Source: Sodalis ligni
Lineage (GTDB): Bacteria > Pseudomonadota > Gammaproteobacteria > Enterobacterales > Enterobacteriaceae
Direction of reading: 5' to 3'
Assembly (NCBI RefSeq): GCF_016865525.2
Contig: NZ_CP075169.1
Span: forward strand, 3,534,337 to 3,598,336
Length of the DNA stretch: 64,000 nt
Part shown: positions 30,475 through 40,661 of the stretch, one piece after another
Layout of the letters: each line of letters begins with the position of its first letter
How positions within the stretch are numbered: the first letter of the stretch is position 1
The notes under the pieces: model-generated
Seen by the model: only the letters and a program-made list of their open reading frames with translations
Databases searched by the model: none
What the model was told of the DNA's origin: nothing
Position numbers and translations under genes: made by a program

Positions 30475-30510
30475 TTGTCCCGGTCAGCCCTTGGCATGCA
30501 AATTCACTGT

Positions 30511-30713
30511 ATATATCCGTTATACTTCAAGTTGCAGGTACGTTGGCAATACTCGACCCATCCCTGGGCCTCGCCCCTGACGGGGCCGCGACAAGTCGCG
30601 TTCAAATCTGCTCATGCAGATTTGTCCTCGCTCACCCCAGTCACTTACCTAAGTAAGCTCCTGAGGATTCGCTGTGTCGCCGCCTTCCTGCAACTCGAAT
30701 TATTTAGGATATA
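30511..30713. repeat. ERIC element with internal insertion
   Basis: Contains the ERIC/IRU core: CGCTCACCCCAGTCACTTAC, then AAGTAAGCTCCTGAGGATTC. The inverted ends are TTCAAGTTGCAGG and CCTGCAACTCGAA. It is about 203 bp instead of about 127 because roughly 75 bases sit inside one arm. The insert carries its own perfect palindrome (AAATCTGC-TCAT-GCAGATTT, 30604-30623). Two unsplit copies lie at 37671 and 38366. Confidence 0.85.
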
Positions 30714-30780
30714 GCATGACAAAAACGCCCCGATCTTATGGCGTGAACAACGGGCTAAAGGGGGGGCTATTTAACGGATA

Positions 30781-31215
30781 GCGGCGCCACATGGCACGGT
30801 AGACCCGCTATCACCGATCGCGCAACGAATGTGTGTTAAAGGGAGACCGTGCCGATGGGGTCGAAGCAGGCGTGGTTTTACCGCCTGCCCGAGTGCCCCA
30901 CGGCGCGGTAAGCCCGCTATCACCTAACGTGCAGCAAACGTGTTAAAGGGAGACCGTGCCGATGGGGTCGAAGCAGGCGTGGTTTTACCGCCTGCCCGAG
31001 TGCCCCACGGCGCGGTAAGCCCGCTATCACCTAACGTGCGGCAAACCTGTTAAAGGGAAATCGTGCTGATGGGGTCGAAGCAGGCGTGGTTTTACCGCCT
31101 GCCCGAGTGCCCCACGGCGCGGTAAGCCCGCTATCACCTAACGTGCGGCAAACCTGTTAAAGGGAAATCGTGCTGATGGGGTCGAATCGGGCGTGGTTTT
31201 CCCGCCCGACCGAGA
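30781..31215. repeat. Four-copy 107-bp tandem repeat with conserved hairpin
   Basis: The phrase GATGGGGTCG recurs at 30854, 30961, 31068 and 31175, an exact 107-bp period; the first copy has a two-base difference in its left part. Each unit holds a stem-loop GCAGGCG-TGGTTTTAC-CGCCTGC. In the last unit both arms change together (TCGGGCG...CGCCCGA), so pairing is kept. The array fills the space between the cheZ stop and the ERIC element upstream of flhB. No reading frame is evident. Confidence 0.9.
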
Positions 31216-31231
31216 CGCCCGCCCGAACCTG

Positions 31232-31867
31232 TCAGAAACCGAGGCTGTCAAGCAGGTCGTCCACCTGATCCTGATTGGCCACCACTCCGTCGACACTGTG
31301 ATCGAGCTGCGGCCCGTTAAGCAAACCGTCGCTGGCGCGTTTGGCCTGAACCGGCTCAGGCATATTCTCCAACAGCACCATCAGCAGCTGCTTTTCGATT
31401 TCCTGGATCACATCCATCATGCGCTTGATCACTTGGCCGGTGAGATCCTGGAAATCCTGCGCCATCATGATTTCCAGCAATTGCTTATGGGTAAAAGCGG
31501 TATGGTCAGGCACTTCTTTCAGATAACGGCGGGTATCGGCACCAGTTCACGGGGCTCCGCCCGGTCCATAAGATTTTTAAAACACCCCTCCCCCCCCCCG
31601 GTCAGGGGGCTGGCGGCCCTTTTCCATTTCAGTCTGCCGGGGCTGGGCCGCCTCGACGCTGTTAAGCGCCCGTTCAGCCGCCTGAGCGGTCATCTGCACT
31701 ACATAATCCAGCCGGTCACGGGCATCGGGAATGGCTTCAGCAGCCTGGGCAATAGCCTGATCCAGACCTAATTCCTTCAGACTATCCCGCAACATGCGGG
31801 TCAATTGCCCGATGCGGGCAATAAGATCCGTGGCGCTGGCGTTCGGCATGGCTGGTGTATTATTCAT
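31232..31867 (-). pseudogene. cheZ: CheY-phosphate phosphatase CheZ, disrupted in the middle
   Basis: CheZ dephosphorylates CheY. The N-terminal part (from 31867) has [20 protein letters not shown] and [20 protein letters not shown], very like E. coli. The C-terminal part (31232-31513) has the catalytic-helix text [21 protein letters not shown] and the CheY-binding end [12 protein letters not shown]. The stretch 31514-31625 is out of frame. One frame there reads [15 protein letters not shown] and another [15 protein letters not shown], flanked by a run of nine G. At least two or three small indels are needed, with net zero shift (about 211 residues, E. coli 214). Real decay or locally poor sequence. 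Confidence 0.85.
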
Positions 31868-31879
31868 ACTCTCTCCTGA

Positions 31880-32269
31880 TTACATCCCCAACTTTTCGAA
31901 TATTTTATTCAGCTTCTCTTCAAGCGTGGCCGCGGTAAAAGGCTTCACCACATAACCGCTGGCCCCCGCCTGGGCGGCGGCGATGATATTCTCTTTTTTG
32001 GCTTCCGCGGTGACCATGAGCACCGGCAGCGAAGCCAGGGCTCCGTCCTGGCGGATACTTTTCAGCAATGTCAGACCGTCCATATTCGGCATATTCCAGT
32101 CGGAAATGACAAAATCGATGTTGCCGGCGCGCAGCTTGGTGAGGGCATCAATGCCATCCTCAGCTTCGTCCACGTTAATGAAGCCCAGTTCTTTCAGCAG
32201 GTTACGAACGATGCGACGCATTGTCGAAAAGTCGTCCACCACCAGAAACCTGAGTTCTTTATCAGCCAT
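31880..32269 (-). CDS. cheY: Chemotaxis response regulator CheY
   Basis: A 129-residue single receiver domain, nearly identical to E. coli CheY. Phospho-acceptor Asp57 (ISDWNMPN), acidic pair Asp12-Asp13 (VVDDFS), the TAEAKKE threonine and the [12 protein letters not shown] lysine are all present. Start ATG 32269 is chosen by homology, with CAGGAG upstream. CheY-P binds FliM to reverse the motor. Confidence 0.97.
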   Translation of the reverse strand: MADKELRFLVVDDFSTMRRIVRNLLKELGFINVDEAEDGIDALTKLRAGNIDFVISDWNMPNMDGLTLLKSIRQDGALASLPVLMVTAEAKKENIIAAAQAGASGYVVKPFTAATLEEKLNKIFEKLGM

Positions 32270-32307
32270 ATCTACTCCTGTTATCAATATTGCCCGCTAT
32301 CGGGTCG

Positions 32308-33354
32308 CTAAATACGTAATGCCTGGCCGGCGCTTATCTGGGTCATCATCCGTTGGCTCATTTGATGTAACGGCACGACTTCGTTACTGCCCCCCATGGC
32401 GATAGCCTCCCGGGGCATGCCGAATACCACGCAGCTGGCTTCATCCTGCGCCAGGGTATAGGCGCCGGCATTGCGCATGGCCAGCAGCCCGGCCGCGCCG
32501 TCGTTGCCCATGCCGGTCAGGATGACGCCGACGGCATTACGACCGGCGTATTGCGCCACCGACTTGAACAGCACATCCACCGACGGGCGATGCCGGTTTA
32601 CCGGCGGGCCGTCGTGCAGTCGGATCTGGTAATTGGCGCCGCTGCGCGCCAGCTCCATATGCCGCGCGCCGGGGGCGATATAGGCATGTCCCGGTAATAT
32701 ACGTTCCCCGTCTTCCGCTTCTTTTACCGTGATTTGGCACAGCTTATTCAAGCGTTCGGCGAAGGACCGGGTAAATCCGGGGGGCATATGCTGGGTGATG
32801 AGCAGCGCCGGACTGGTGGCGGGCAGCGGTTCAAGCACATGCCTGATGGCCTCCGTACCGCCGGTGGACGCGCCGATGGCGATCAATTTTTCACTGCTCA
32901 GCAGCAGAACGTTCAGCACCGCCGGCGCGCTGCCGCCCTGCCGTTTGGGCAAACGGGCGCGGGCGGCGGTGCGGATTTTTTCGGCAATGGATTCGCTGTA
33001 GGCCAACATACCGTCACGCAGGCCGCTTTGCGGTTTGGTGACAAAATCTATCGCGCCCAGCTCCAGCGCCCGCAGGGTAATTTCCGATCCGCGGCCGGTG
33101 AGGGATGACACCATCACCACCGGCATCGGCCGCAGGCGCATCAGCTTTTCCAAAAAATCCAACCCGTCCATGCGCGGCATTTCCACATCCAGCGTTAATA
33201 CCGCCGGATTGAGTTTTTTAATCAGTTCCCGCGCCACCAGGGGATCAGGGGCGGTTGCCACTACTTCCACATCGGGAAAACCATTAATGATTTCAGTCAT
33301 TAATTGACGCATCAATGCGGAATCATCAACACACAGCACCCTGATTTTATTCAT
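32308..33354 (-). CDS. cheB: Chemoreceptor methylesterase CheB
   Basis: A 348-residue protein: an N-terminal receiver domain with Asp56 ([12 protein letters not shown]) and a C-terminal esterase domain with the catalytic serine in [13 protein letters not shown]. The histidine and aspartate regions ([32 protein letters not shown]) are conserved. It removes methyl groups from receptors for adaptation. Its start overlaps the cheR stop. Confidence 0.97.
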   Translation of the reverse strand: MNKIRVLCVDDSALMRQLMTEIINGFPDVEVVATAPDPLVARELIKKLNPAVLTLDVEMPRMDGLDFLEKLMRLRPMPVVMVSSLTGRGSEITLRALELGAIDFVTKPQSGLRDGMLAYSESIAEKIRTAARARLPKRQGGSAPAVLNVLLLSSEKLIAIGASTGGTEAIRHVLEPLPATSPALLITQHMPPGFTRSFAERLNKLCQITVKEAEDGERILPGHAYIAPGARHMELARSGANYQIRLHDGPPVNRHRPSVDVLFKSVAQYAGRNAVGVILTGMGNDGAAGLLAMRNAGAYTLAQDEASCVVFGMPREAIAMGGSNEVVPLHQMSQRMMTQISAGQALRI

Positions 33355-34223
33355 CTTCTTTCCTTAGTCAGCTGATAGACCGTCTGTCCGCGCAGCTTGA
33401 AGTCATCACTGATCTGGCTGAAATTTTCCGAATGGCCGGCAAACAGCAGGCCACCGGGTTTCAGCAGCGGCGCAAAACGGCGCAGGATCCGCTCCTGGGT
33501 CACTTTATCGAAGTAGATCATTACATTACGACAAAAAATAGCGTCAAAAGGACCCGGCAGAGCCCAGTCCGAGGCCAGGAGATTCAGGTACTGAAAACGC
33601 ACCAGCGCGCTCACTTCCGGACGAACCCGCGCCAGACCGTCATGGGGACCGGTACCACGCAGGAAAAACCGCTGCCGGTGCGCGGTACTGAGCCCCCGCA
33701 GCTCCTCATGGCGATAAACCCCGGCCCGGGCCTTCTCCAATACCTGGGTATTGATATCGCTGCCGATGACCTGCACCTGGCTCAGGGAACCCGGCAGCGT
33801 TTCCAACAGCGTCATGGCAATGGAGTAAGGCTCCTCGCCGGTGGAGGCCGCGGTACTCCAGACGCTGTAGGCCCCCGGCCGCTCCTTGGCGTGGCGCGCC
33901 AGGATCGGGAAATGGTGCAGCTCGCGAAAAAAAGCGGTCAGGTTGGTGGTCAAGGCGTTAATGAACACCTCCCACTCTTCACCGTTGGCGTCAGCTTCCA
34001 GACGCGCCAAATAGGTACCGAAATCGGACATCCCAAGGGTGCGCAACCGCCGCACCAGGCGGTTGTAAACCATCTCCCGCTTGTGGCTGGCCAGGACAAG
34101 GCCGGCCCTCTGATATATCAACTGGCAGATGCGCTGGAAATGCGCATCGGATAAGGGCACAGGAAGTGCCAAATTTGACCATGGTGCGGCATTTTCAGCC
34201 TGATTAGGCATACGCTTTCTCAT
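33351..34223 (-). CDS. cheR: Chemoreceptor methyltransferase CheR
   Basis: A 290-residue AdoMet-dependent methyltransferase that methylates receptor glutamates. Domain text includes [22 protein letters not shown], the AdoMet site [18 protein letters not shown] and [15 protein letters not shown]. Two in-frame ATGs (34223 and 34211) are possible; neither has a strong ribosome binding site. Lies between the second receptor gene and cheB, as in E. coli tar-tap-cheRBYZ. Confidence 0.95.
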   Translation of the reverse strand: MRKRMPNQAENAAPWSNLALPVPLSDAHFQRICQLIYQRAGLVLASHKREMVYNRLVRRLRTLGMSDFGTYLARLEADANGEEWEVFINALTTNLTAFFRELHHFPILARHAKERPGAYSVWSTAASTGEEPYSIAMTLLETLPGSLSQVQVIGSDINTQVLEKARAGVYRHEELRGLSTAHRQRFFLRGTGPHDGLARVRPEVSALVRFQYLNLLASDWALPGPFDAIFCRNVMIYFDKVTQERILRRFAPLLKPGGLLFAGHSENFSQISDDFKLRGQTVYQLTKERR

Positions 34224-34244
34224 TGAGCCACGCTTGCGCCGGGC

Positions 34245-35867
34245 TTAGGTTGATTGCCCGATGGGACGGGAAATGAGATCCACTGCCTGCTGCTCGCCGG
34301 CGTCTTCCTGCTGGCCATGATGCTGCAGTCTGAAAACGCGTACCGCCTGCATCAGGGATTCCGCCTGCGACTCCAGAGCCCCGGCGGCGGCGGCGGATTG
34401 TTCCACCAGCGACGCGTTTTGCTGGGTAGCGGCGTCCATCTGATTCACGGCGGCTGCCACCTGGTCGATACCGCGGCTCTGCTCATCCGAGGCCGAGGCG
34501 ATTTCAGCCATAATATCGGTGACGCGGCTTACCGAGCGGACAATCTCGTCCATGGTATTGCCGGCGGAGGCCACCAGTTCGGACCCCTGCTGCACCCGTG
34601 ACGCGGATTCGTCAATCAATCCCTTGATTTCCTTGGCCGCCTGGGCGCTGCGCTGCGCCAGACTGCGTACTTCTCCCGCCACTACCGCGAATCCCCGGCC
34701 CTGCTCGCCGGCCCGCGCCGCTTCCACCGCCGCGTTCAGCGCCAGGATATTGGTTTGGAAGGCAATACCGTCGATAACGCTGGTAATATCGCTGATTTTA
34801 CGTGAGCTGGTGGCTATGTCCGCCATGCGCTGCACCACGTTGCCGGTAAGCTCGCCCCCCTTATGGGCGGTGGCGGAAGCATCCCGGGCCAATTGCGTGG
34901 CCTGACGGGCGTTTTCGGCGTTTTGTTTCACGGTGGAAGTCAGCTCCTCCATGCTGGTGGCCGTCTCTTCCAGCGATGCCGCCTGCTGTTCGGTACGAGA
35001 CGATAAGTCGTTATTACCGCTGGCTATCTCCTGAATACCGCTCAGCATGGAATCGGTTCCCTCGCGTACGGCGTATACCGTTTTCGCCAGTTCGTCGCGC
35101 ATGGCTTCCAACTGGTGAAACAGCCGGCTGATTTCATTACGTCCGCTCGCGACGATGGGATTGCCCAGATCGCCGCCGGCAATGGCGTTAAAATGCCCGC
35201 TCATCACCGCCAGCGGGCGCAGCAGCATATTTTTCAGCCATACCAGGGACAGCAGGATAAGGACAAGGGTAACCCCGGTAACCCCGCCAAGTATCCAGCC
35301 GGACAGCCGGTAGGCATGGAGATTGTCGTCACCGGAATCGGCAATGACGCCGGAGAGATAATTCATGTTGGCAGTATACTGCTGCTCAAAAGCGTCCTGG
35401 AATTGTTGGGTCGGCTGCGCCATAAAGGCCTGGACGTTACCGTTATCCAGCATGCCCACCGCATCATTCAGCGCGCCGATCAATTCATTGAAACGTTTGG
35501 CGGTCTGGGCGCGCAGCGCTCGTTCCGTATCGTTGCTTACCGGTGAATCGTTAAATTCCTTATACACCGATTGTGAATGGGCAAGGGTCCGTTTGGCCTC
35601 GTCCATAATCGGCGTAATCTGCTCCAACGGCGTATAGGACGCAAAGCGGGTGGCGGCCCGGTTGAGGGAATTACGGGTCTGCAATATTTCCGTCCAGCTC
35701 AGACTCAGGGAATTCCGTTTCAGGTTGTCCGTCTCAACGTGAGTGAAATTTTCGTTGCTGTGTCTGAATGCTTCAAAGGAGAGTCCGCTGCTTAACAATT
35801 GCATTAAACCAAAGATCAAGACAATCATGATCAGGCTGGTGGAAATCCGAATACGCGTTAACATCAT
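34245..35867 (-). CDS. Methyl-accepting chemotaxis receptor without NWETF tail
   Basis: A 540-residue receptor with two transmembrane helices (about residues 10-30 and 190-212), a four-helix periplasmic domain, HAMP, and a signalling domain with the invariant hairpin tip ([20 protein letters not shown]). The periplasmic [14 protein letters not shown] matches the conserved ligand-pocket helix of Tsr/Tar. It ends RPIGQST, lacking the CheR-binding NWETF pentapeptide, so it is a low-abundance type such as Tap or Trg. Ligand not predictable. It follows the NWETF receptor by 38 bases, so transcription is probably shared. Confidence 0.93.
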   Translation of the reverse strand: MMLTRIRISTSLIMIVLIFGLMQLLSSGLSFEAFRHSNENFTHVETDNLKRNSLSLSWTEILQTRNSLNRAATRFASYTPLEQITPIMDEAKRTLAHSQSVYKEFNDSPVSNDTERALRAQTAKRFNELIGALNDAVGMLDNGNVQAFMAQPTQQFQDAFEQQYTANMNYLSGVIADSGDDNLHAYRLSGWILGGVTGVTLVLILLSLVWLKNMLLRPLAVMSGHFNAIAGGDLGNPIVASGRNEISRLFHQLEAMRDELAKTVYAVREGTDSMLSGIQEIASGNNDLSSRTEQQAASLEETATSMEELTSTVKQNAENARQATQLARDASATAHKGGELTGNVVQRMADIATSSRKISDITSVIDGIAFQTNILALNAAVEAARAGEQGRGFAVVAGEVRSLAQRSAQAAKEIKGLIDESASRVQQGSELVASAGNTMDEIVRSVSRVTDIMAEIASASDEQSRGIDQVAAAVNQMDAATQQNASLVEQSAAAAGALESQAESLMQAVRVFRLQHHGQQEDAGEQQAVDLISRPIGQST

Positions 35868-35905
35868 TAACCTCTTGCTGGTTTTTCAACTAATACAATG
35901 CGTAA

Positions 35906-37600
35906 TTAAAAGGTTTCCCAATTTTCCTGAGACGTTGCTTCAAGCGTTTTTATCGGCGTCCGGGCCGGGGTTTTGGCCGGACCGGCGGGGGGAACGGGGC
36001 GAGGGGCGTCTGCTTGCGCGTTCCCTTCCGCCGGCGCCGTGTTATCAGCCAGGCTGAAGACGGAAACCGCCTGGGTCAATAGCCCGGCCTGGGTTTCCAG
36101 TACCGCGGCGGCGTCGGCGGACTGCTGCACCAGGGCAGCGTTTTGCTGGGTGGCGCGATCCATTTCGGCCACCGCTTCCCCCACCTGATCGATGCCACGG
36201 CTCTGCTCATCTGAAGCAGAAGCAATTTCCCCCATGATGTCGGTTACGCGGGTCACCGAGTTAACGATTTCCGACATGGTTTCACCCGCGCTTTCCACCA
36301 ATGTCGACCCCACATCCACCCGATTCACCGAGTCGTCGATAAGCCCCTTGATTTCCTTCGCGGCCTGGGCGCTGCGCTGCGCCAGACTGCGGACTTCACC
36401 GGCCACCACCGCAAATCCCCGGCCCTGTTCACCGGCCCGTGCCGCTTCCACCGCTGCATTGAGCGCCAGGATATTGGTCTGGAAGGCAATACCGTCGATC
36501 ACGCCGGTGATATCGGCGATTTTCTGCGAGCTGCCGGCAATTTCATGCATGGTCTTCACCACGTTATCCACCACCTTGCCGCCCTTTTGCGCGGTTTCGG
36601 AAGCGTTTAACGCCAGCTGTTTGGCCTGGCGCGCATTCTCGGCGTTCTGTTTTACCGTAGCGGTAAGCTGTTCCATGCTTGCGGCGGTTTGCTCGAGTGC
36701 GGAAGCCTGCTGTTCGGTACGGGAGGAAAGGGAGTTATTGCCGGCGACAATGCCGGTGGCGCCGCTGTAAATGGTGTTGGCGCTCAGGCGCACGGATTGT
36801 ACCGTGCCGGCCAGCGATTGCTGCATATCCCGCAGGCTTTCCGCCAGTTTTCCCATCTCGTTACGGCTTTGCACTTCCAGCTCATGGGTTAAATCCCCAT
36901 CGGCGATACCGCGGATATGCTTAATGAGATAATTCAGCGGATGCAGCAGAAGGCGGCGGATACCCAACCAAACCAGCAGGGAGATCAAAACCACCAAAAC
37001 CAATACTCCCGCCAAAACGCTGATGGACTGGGTATAAGCCTGGTTGCTGCTGTCCACCGCATCGTTGTACAGCTGGATATTACCCGCCAGAAACCGGCTA
37101 TAATAATCCTCGAATTTATTTTGCAGATCCTGCGTACTCTGGGCATTAAATGCATTGATATCGCCGCCGCTCAGGCTGGTATTCAGCGCAGCCAGCGCGG
37201 TATGCAGCAGGTCATATTGCTGCTTAAGCGACTTGAGCGTGCCTTCATCCTGCCCGGCAACCGGGGGCATAGCCGCAAAAGCGGCGAAGGTCTGTTCAGA
37301 GCGGGTCAGGGTTCCCTGGGCTTCCGTCAAGAGTTCGGTCACCGTCGGGCCGCTGCCCATCTTGTTGGCATCCAGCAGAAAACGTATGCCCGCGCGGTTC
37401 AAGGTATTGCGGGTTTGTATCAGCGCCACCCAGCTTGCGCTGAGAGAGGTTTGCTGCTTACGGATATTCTGATAGATATCAAAATACTGTTGATCTTTAT
37501 TTAGCGAGCGATAAAACACGCCTCCCGATGAGATTTGCAATAAACCAAAAATGATCAATATAAGAACTAAGCCGGTAACAACTTTTATTCGGTTAAACAT
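35906..37600 (-). CDS. Methyl-accepting chemotaxis receptor with NWETF tail (Tsr/Tar-like)
   Basis: A 564-residue receptor: transmembrane helices at about residues 8-28 and 192-214, a periplasmic domain with [18 protein letters not shown] (the Tsr/Tar ligand-pocket helix), HAMP, and a signalling tip identical in its core to the neighbour. The C-terminus is NWETF, the tether for CheR and CheB found in high-abundance receptors. It is probably a serine- or aspartate-type receptor; which one cannot be decided here. It has a consensus sigma-28 promoter. Confidence 0.94.
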   Translation of the reverse strand: MFNRIKVVTGLVLILIIFGLLQISSGGVFYRSLNKDQQYFDIYQNIRKQQTSLSASWVALIQTRNTLNRAGIRFLLDANKMGSGPTVTELLTEAQGTLTRSEQTFAAFAAMPPVAGQDEGTLKSLKQQYDLLHTALAALNTSLSGGDINAFNAQSTQDLQNKFEDYYSRFLAGNIQLYNDAVDSSNQAYTQSISVLAGVLVLVVLISLLVWLGIRRLLLHPLNYLIKHIRGIADGDLTHELEVQSRNEMGKLAESLRDMQQSLAGTVQSVRLSANTIYSGATGIVAGNNSLSSRTEQQASALEQTAASMEQLTATVKQNAENARQAKQLALNASETAQKGGKVVDNVVKTMHEIAGSSQKIADITGVIDGIAFQTNILALNAAVEAARAGEQGRGFAVVAGEVRSLAQRSAQAAKEIKGLIDDSVNRVDVGSTLVESAGETMSEIVNSVTRVTDIMGEIASASDEQSRGIDQVGEAVAEMDRATQQNAALVQQSADAAAVLETQAGLLTQAVSVFSLADNTAPAEGNAQADAPRPVPPAGPAKTPARTPIKTLEATSQENWETF

Positions 37601-37631
37601 GCCTGAAGTCCCACTACACCTGGTGTTATTT

Positions 37632-37658
37632 TTATCGGCAGGGGGCAGGCAAACTTTA
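37632..37658 (-). promoter_or_regulatory. Consensus sigma-28 promoter of the receptor-cheRBYZ operon
   Basis: On the minus strand TAAAGTTT, exactly 11 bases, then GCCGATAA: all 16 fixed positions match the enteric FliA consensus. The ATG of the receptor gene is 32 bases downstream. The most certain promoter in the window. Confidence 0.93.
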
Positions 37659-37670
37659 TCGCTAATTGCA

Positions 37671-37796
37671 TATACCCGTCATCTTTCACGCTGCAGCTGT
37701 GTTGGCTGCGCCCGCGCACCCCAGTCACTTAGTTATCTAAGCTCTTGGGGTGAGCGAGTTTGCCGCCTTGCTGCAGCGTGAAAGCTATAGGGTATA
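37671..37796. repeat. ERIC element (126 bp)
   Basis: Begins TATACCCGTCAT and ends CTATAGGGTATA, with internal CACCCCAGTCACTTAG and TCTTGGGGTGAGCGAG. The arms TTTCACGCTGCAG and CTGCAGCGTGAAA are inverted. Its length equals the classical ERIC unit. It sits between the cheW 3' end and the sigma-28 promoter. Confidence 0.85.
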
Positions 37797-37843
37797 TAAG
37801 CGCGCATGGGCGGATTCAGCCGATTCCGCCGGCGGGCAAACAC

Positions 37844-38341
37844 TCAATGAGCGGCGGCGGTATCCACCAGCGCCATTTCCTCGCTGTTCAATAAACGTTC
37901 AATATCCACCAGAATCAGCATCCGTTCCCCCAGCGAGCCGAGACCGGTGAGATACTCGGTGGCCAGAGTAACGGCAAATTCCGGCGCCGGACGAATCTGA
38001 TCGGCAGTGAGGGAGAGCACGTCCGAGACGCCGTCCACGACGATTCCCACTACCCGTTGGTTCAGGTTCAGTACAATAACTACCGTGTTGTCGTTATACA
38101 AAACGTCTGTTTGCGCGAATTTAATCCGCAAATCGAGAATCGGCACGATAACGCCGCGCAGATTGGTCACGCCTTTGATAAAGGCCGGCGTATTGGCGAT
38201 ACGCGTAACCTGATCGTAACCCCGGATCTCCTGGACCTTAAGTATATCTATGCCATATTCTTCATCGCCCAGGGTAAAGATCAGGAATTCCTGCCCTACG
38301 GTTTCCCCCGTCAGCGCGGTGACGTTTGCGAGTCCTGCCAT
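37844..38341 (-). CDS. cheW: Chemotaxis coupling protein CheW
   Basis: A 165-residue SH3-like adaptor between receptors and CheA. It is very close to E. coli Che[41 protein letters not shown] and [16 protein letters not shown] 38341 is used (AAGGTG seven bases upstream) rather than a GTG three codons earlier. Separated from cheA by an ERIC element, unlike the tight E. coli cheAW spacing. Confidence 0.96.
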   Translation of the reverse strand: MAGLANVTALTGETVGQEFLIFTLGDEEYGIDILKVQEIRGYDQVTRIANTPAFIKGVTNLRGVIVPILDLRIKFAQTDVLYNDNTVVIVLNLNQRVVGIVVDGVSDVLSLTADQIRPAPEFAVTLATEYLTGLGSLGERMLILVDIERLLNSEEMALVDTAAAH

Positions 38342-38365
38342 GGTTTTCACCTTTTAATCAGTCGG

Positions 38366-38493
38366 CTATTCCCGTCATGCTTCAAGTTGCAGGTACGTTG
38401 GCTTTTCTCGCTCACCCCAGTCACTTACTTGAGTAAGCTCCCGGGGATTCGCTGCGTCGCCGCCTTCCTGCAACTCGAATTATTTAGGGTATA
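38366..38493. repeat. ERIC element (about 128 bp)
   Basis: Same arms as the copy at 30511 (TTCAAGTTGCAGG / CCTGCAACTCGAA) and the ERIC core CTCGCTCACCCCAGTCACTT with AGTAAGCTCCCGGGGATTCG, but without the insertion. It fills most of the cheA-cheW gap, so it is presumably transcribed within the mot-che operon. Confidence 0.87.
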
Positions 38494-38504
38494 AATTTAA
38501 AAAA

Positions 38505-40661
38505 TTAAGCAGCACCGGCCATCCGTTTATTACGGTTCAGGGCCTGTAATGCGGATACATCAATGATCAACGCCACGCTGCCGTCCCCCAGAATAGTGGC
38601 GGCAGAAATACCCGGTACCTTGCGGTAATTGCTTTCCAGGTTTTTCACCACCACCTGGTGCTGGCCGATTAACTGATCCACCAGCAGTGCGTAGCGACGA
38701 CCCGCACTTTGCAAAATCACCACAATACCCTCGGTGGGGTCGGTTTTGGCGTCGGAAACATCAAACAAACGGTGCAGTTCAACCAAGGGCAGGTATTCCC
38801 CCCTGACCTGCAACACCTGCTCGCCGCCGGCCAGGGGATGCAAATCCTCCGCCTGCGGCTGCAGGGACTCCATCACCGTATTCAGCGGCAGGATAAAGAC
38901 ATCCTGATTGACCCGGACCGACATCCCGTCGAGGATGGCCAGGGTGAGCGGCAGCAGAATACGGATAGTGGTGCCCTTGCCCGCCTGGGACAAGATATCC
39001 ACATGGCCGCCCATCGCTTGGATATTACGCTTCACCACGTCCATGCCGACGCCGCGCCCGGAAACGTCAGTGACCTGTTCAGCGGTGGAGAACCCCGGCG
39101 CGAAGATCAGCATGCCCACCTCCTCGTCGGTCATGCTGTCGCTCACCGCCATGCCCTGAGACAGCGCCTTGGCCAGAATTTTTTCCCGGTTCAGTCCGGC
39201 GCCGTCATCAATGACTTCGATGCAGATATTTCCCCCTTGATTCTCGGCGCGCAGCAACAGATTGCCGACGGGATTTTTACCCAGCCCGCTGCGGATATCG
39301 GGGGATTCAATACCGTGATCCAGGCTATTGCGCACCAGGTGGGTCAGGGGATCGATGATCCACTCAATCAGGCTCTTATCCAGCTCCGTGGAGCTGCCCT
39401 CAAGAGTTAGCAGTACCTGCTTATCCAGCTTGGCGGCCAGGTCGCGCACCAGCCGGGGGAACCGGCTGAAGACATATTCCATCGGCATCATACGGATGGA
39501 CATTACCGATTCCTGCAAATCGCGGGCGTTGCGCTCCAGTTGGCCCATGCTGTTGAGCAAATCACTGTGGCGGGCCGGATCCAGATTGCCGGATCGCTGG
39601 GCGATCATCGACTGGGTTATAACCAGTTCCCCCACCAGATTGATGAGCTGATCCACCTTCTCCACCGCTACCCGAATACTGGTATCAGCCGGCTTTATGC
39701 GCGGCGCGGCAACGGCGGTGTCCGCCTGCCGGCCCGATTGCTGGGCCGCGGCATGGATTGGCGTCACGTTATCCCGGCTGCCGTCGCCTTCGCCGGCGGC
39801 AATGTTCGTTGGCGGATCCAGCGGCATAATAGTATCGGCCACCGTGTCGCCGGCAGCATCATTCATCACGGCGCCGCCGTGCTCGGGCAAGGATTCCGCC
39901 GTGTCGTTTTCAAGCCCGCCCGCGACGCTTACGGGTAAGTCCCCATCGTCCTCGGACGCAGTATTGCCGCCCTTCTCCGGCGTATCATCCGCGATAACGG
40001 CTTCATCGAAATGGATTTGTTCCGCATCCAGTACAAAGCAGAGCACCGCGCAGATATCGTCTTCGCTTACGGTGGTCTGCAGCGTGGCGCTCAGGCTGTC
40101 ACCGGTTTGACCGTGCTCGAGCACGGTGCCCAGATTGCCCAGTTCATCGAGCATCAGGGGGATCTCGGTTTCCTTCAAGGCGCTCAAGCGAATATGCAGC
40201 ACCGCGTCCGACGATATCAGCGCGCCAGGTTCCGCACCGCTTTTCGACCCGTCGTCAGCCGCCACGCCTTTGGCCTCCAAAGCCAGCTGGCGCAGCGCGG
40301 CGCAAATGTATTCAAAGCTCGCCGCATCCGGTTCCTGAGCCGTCTTGTAGGCATCTAGTTGATCCTGCATGATATCTTTGGTTTCCAAAAAGAGGTTAAC
40401 GATTGCCGTGCTGAGGGCCATTTCACCCCGACGCGCCTCATCCAGCAGGTTTTCCAGTAAATGGGTCGTCTCCTGCAATACCGTAAAGCCGAACGTCCCC
40501 GCCCCGCCCTTGATGGAATGCGCCGCGCGGAATATCGCATTCAGCTGCTCGCTATCCGGATTTTCCGGATCCAGTATCAGCAGGTGCTGCTCCATATCCG
40601 CCAGCAGCTCGGCGGCCTCATCAAAAAATGTTTGGTAAAATGCGCTAATATCCATGCTCAT
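38505..40661 (-). CDS. cheA: Chemotaxis histidine kinase CheA
   Basis: A 718-residue kinase. P1 has phospho-acceptor His48 in AIFRAAHSIKGGAGTFGF. P2 binds CheY/CheB; P3 dimerises; P4 holds the ATP lid (HLVRNSLDHGIE N-box, DDGAGLNREKI G1, GRGVGMDVVKRNI G2); P5 couples to CheW. It is about 60 residues longer than E. coli CheA, the extra lying in the acidic P2-P3 linker (about 225-320). The start ATGA overlaps the stop of the restored motB frame, as known from E. coli. Confidence 0.96.
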   Translation of the reverse strand: MSMDISAFYQTFFDEAAELLADMEQHLLILDPENPDSEQLNAIFRAAHSIKGGAGTFGFTVLQETTHLLENLLDEARRGEMALSTAIVNLFLETKDIMQDQLDAYKTAQEPDAASFEYICAALRQLALEAKGVAADDGSKSGAEPGALISSDAVLHIRLSALKETEIPLMLDELGNLGTVLEHGQTGDSLSATLQTTVSEDDICAVLCFVLDAEQIHFDEAVIADDTPEKGGNTASEDDGDLPVSVAGGLENDTAESLPEHGGAVMNDAAGDTVADTIMPLDPPTNIAAGEGDGSRDNVTPIHAAAQQSGRQADTAVAAPRIKPADTSIRVAVEKVDQLINLVGELVITQSMIAQRSGNLDPARHSDLLNSMGQLERNARDLQESVMSIRMMPMEYVFSRFPRLVRDLAAKLDKQVLLTLEGSSTELDKSLIEWIIDPLTHLVRNSLDHGIESPDIRSGLGKNPVGNLLLRAENQGGNICIEVIDDGAGLNREKILAKALSQGMAVSDSMTDEEVGMLIFAPGFSTAEQVTDVSGRGVGMDVVKRNIQAMGGHVDILSQAGKGTTIRILLPLTLAILDGMSVRVNQDVFILPLNTVMESLQPQAEDLHPLAGGEQVLQVRGEYLPLVELHRLFDVSDAKTDPTEGIVVILQSAGRRYALLVDQLIGQHQVVVKNLESNYRKVPGISAATILGDGSVALIIDVSALQALNRNKRMAGAA

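Noticed and set aside
30781..31215. CRISPR array
   Set aside because: The 107-bp units are repeated over their full length with no unique spacers, and no cas genes are present.
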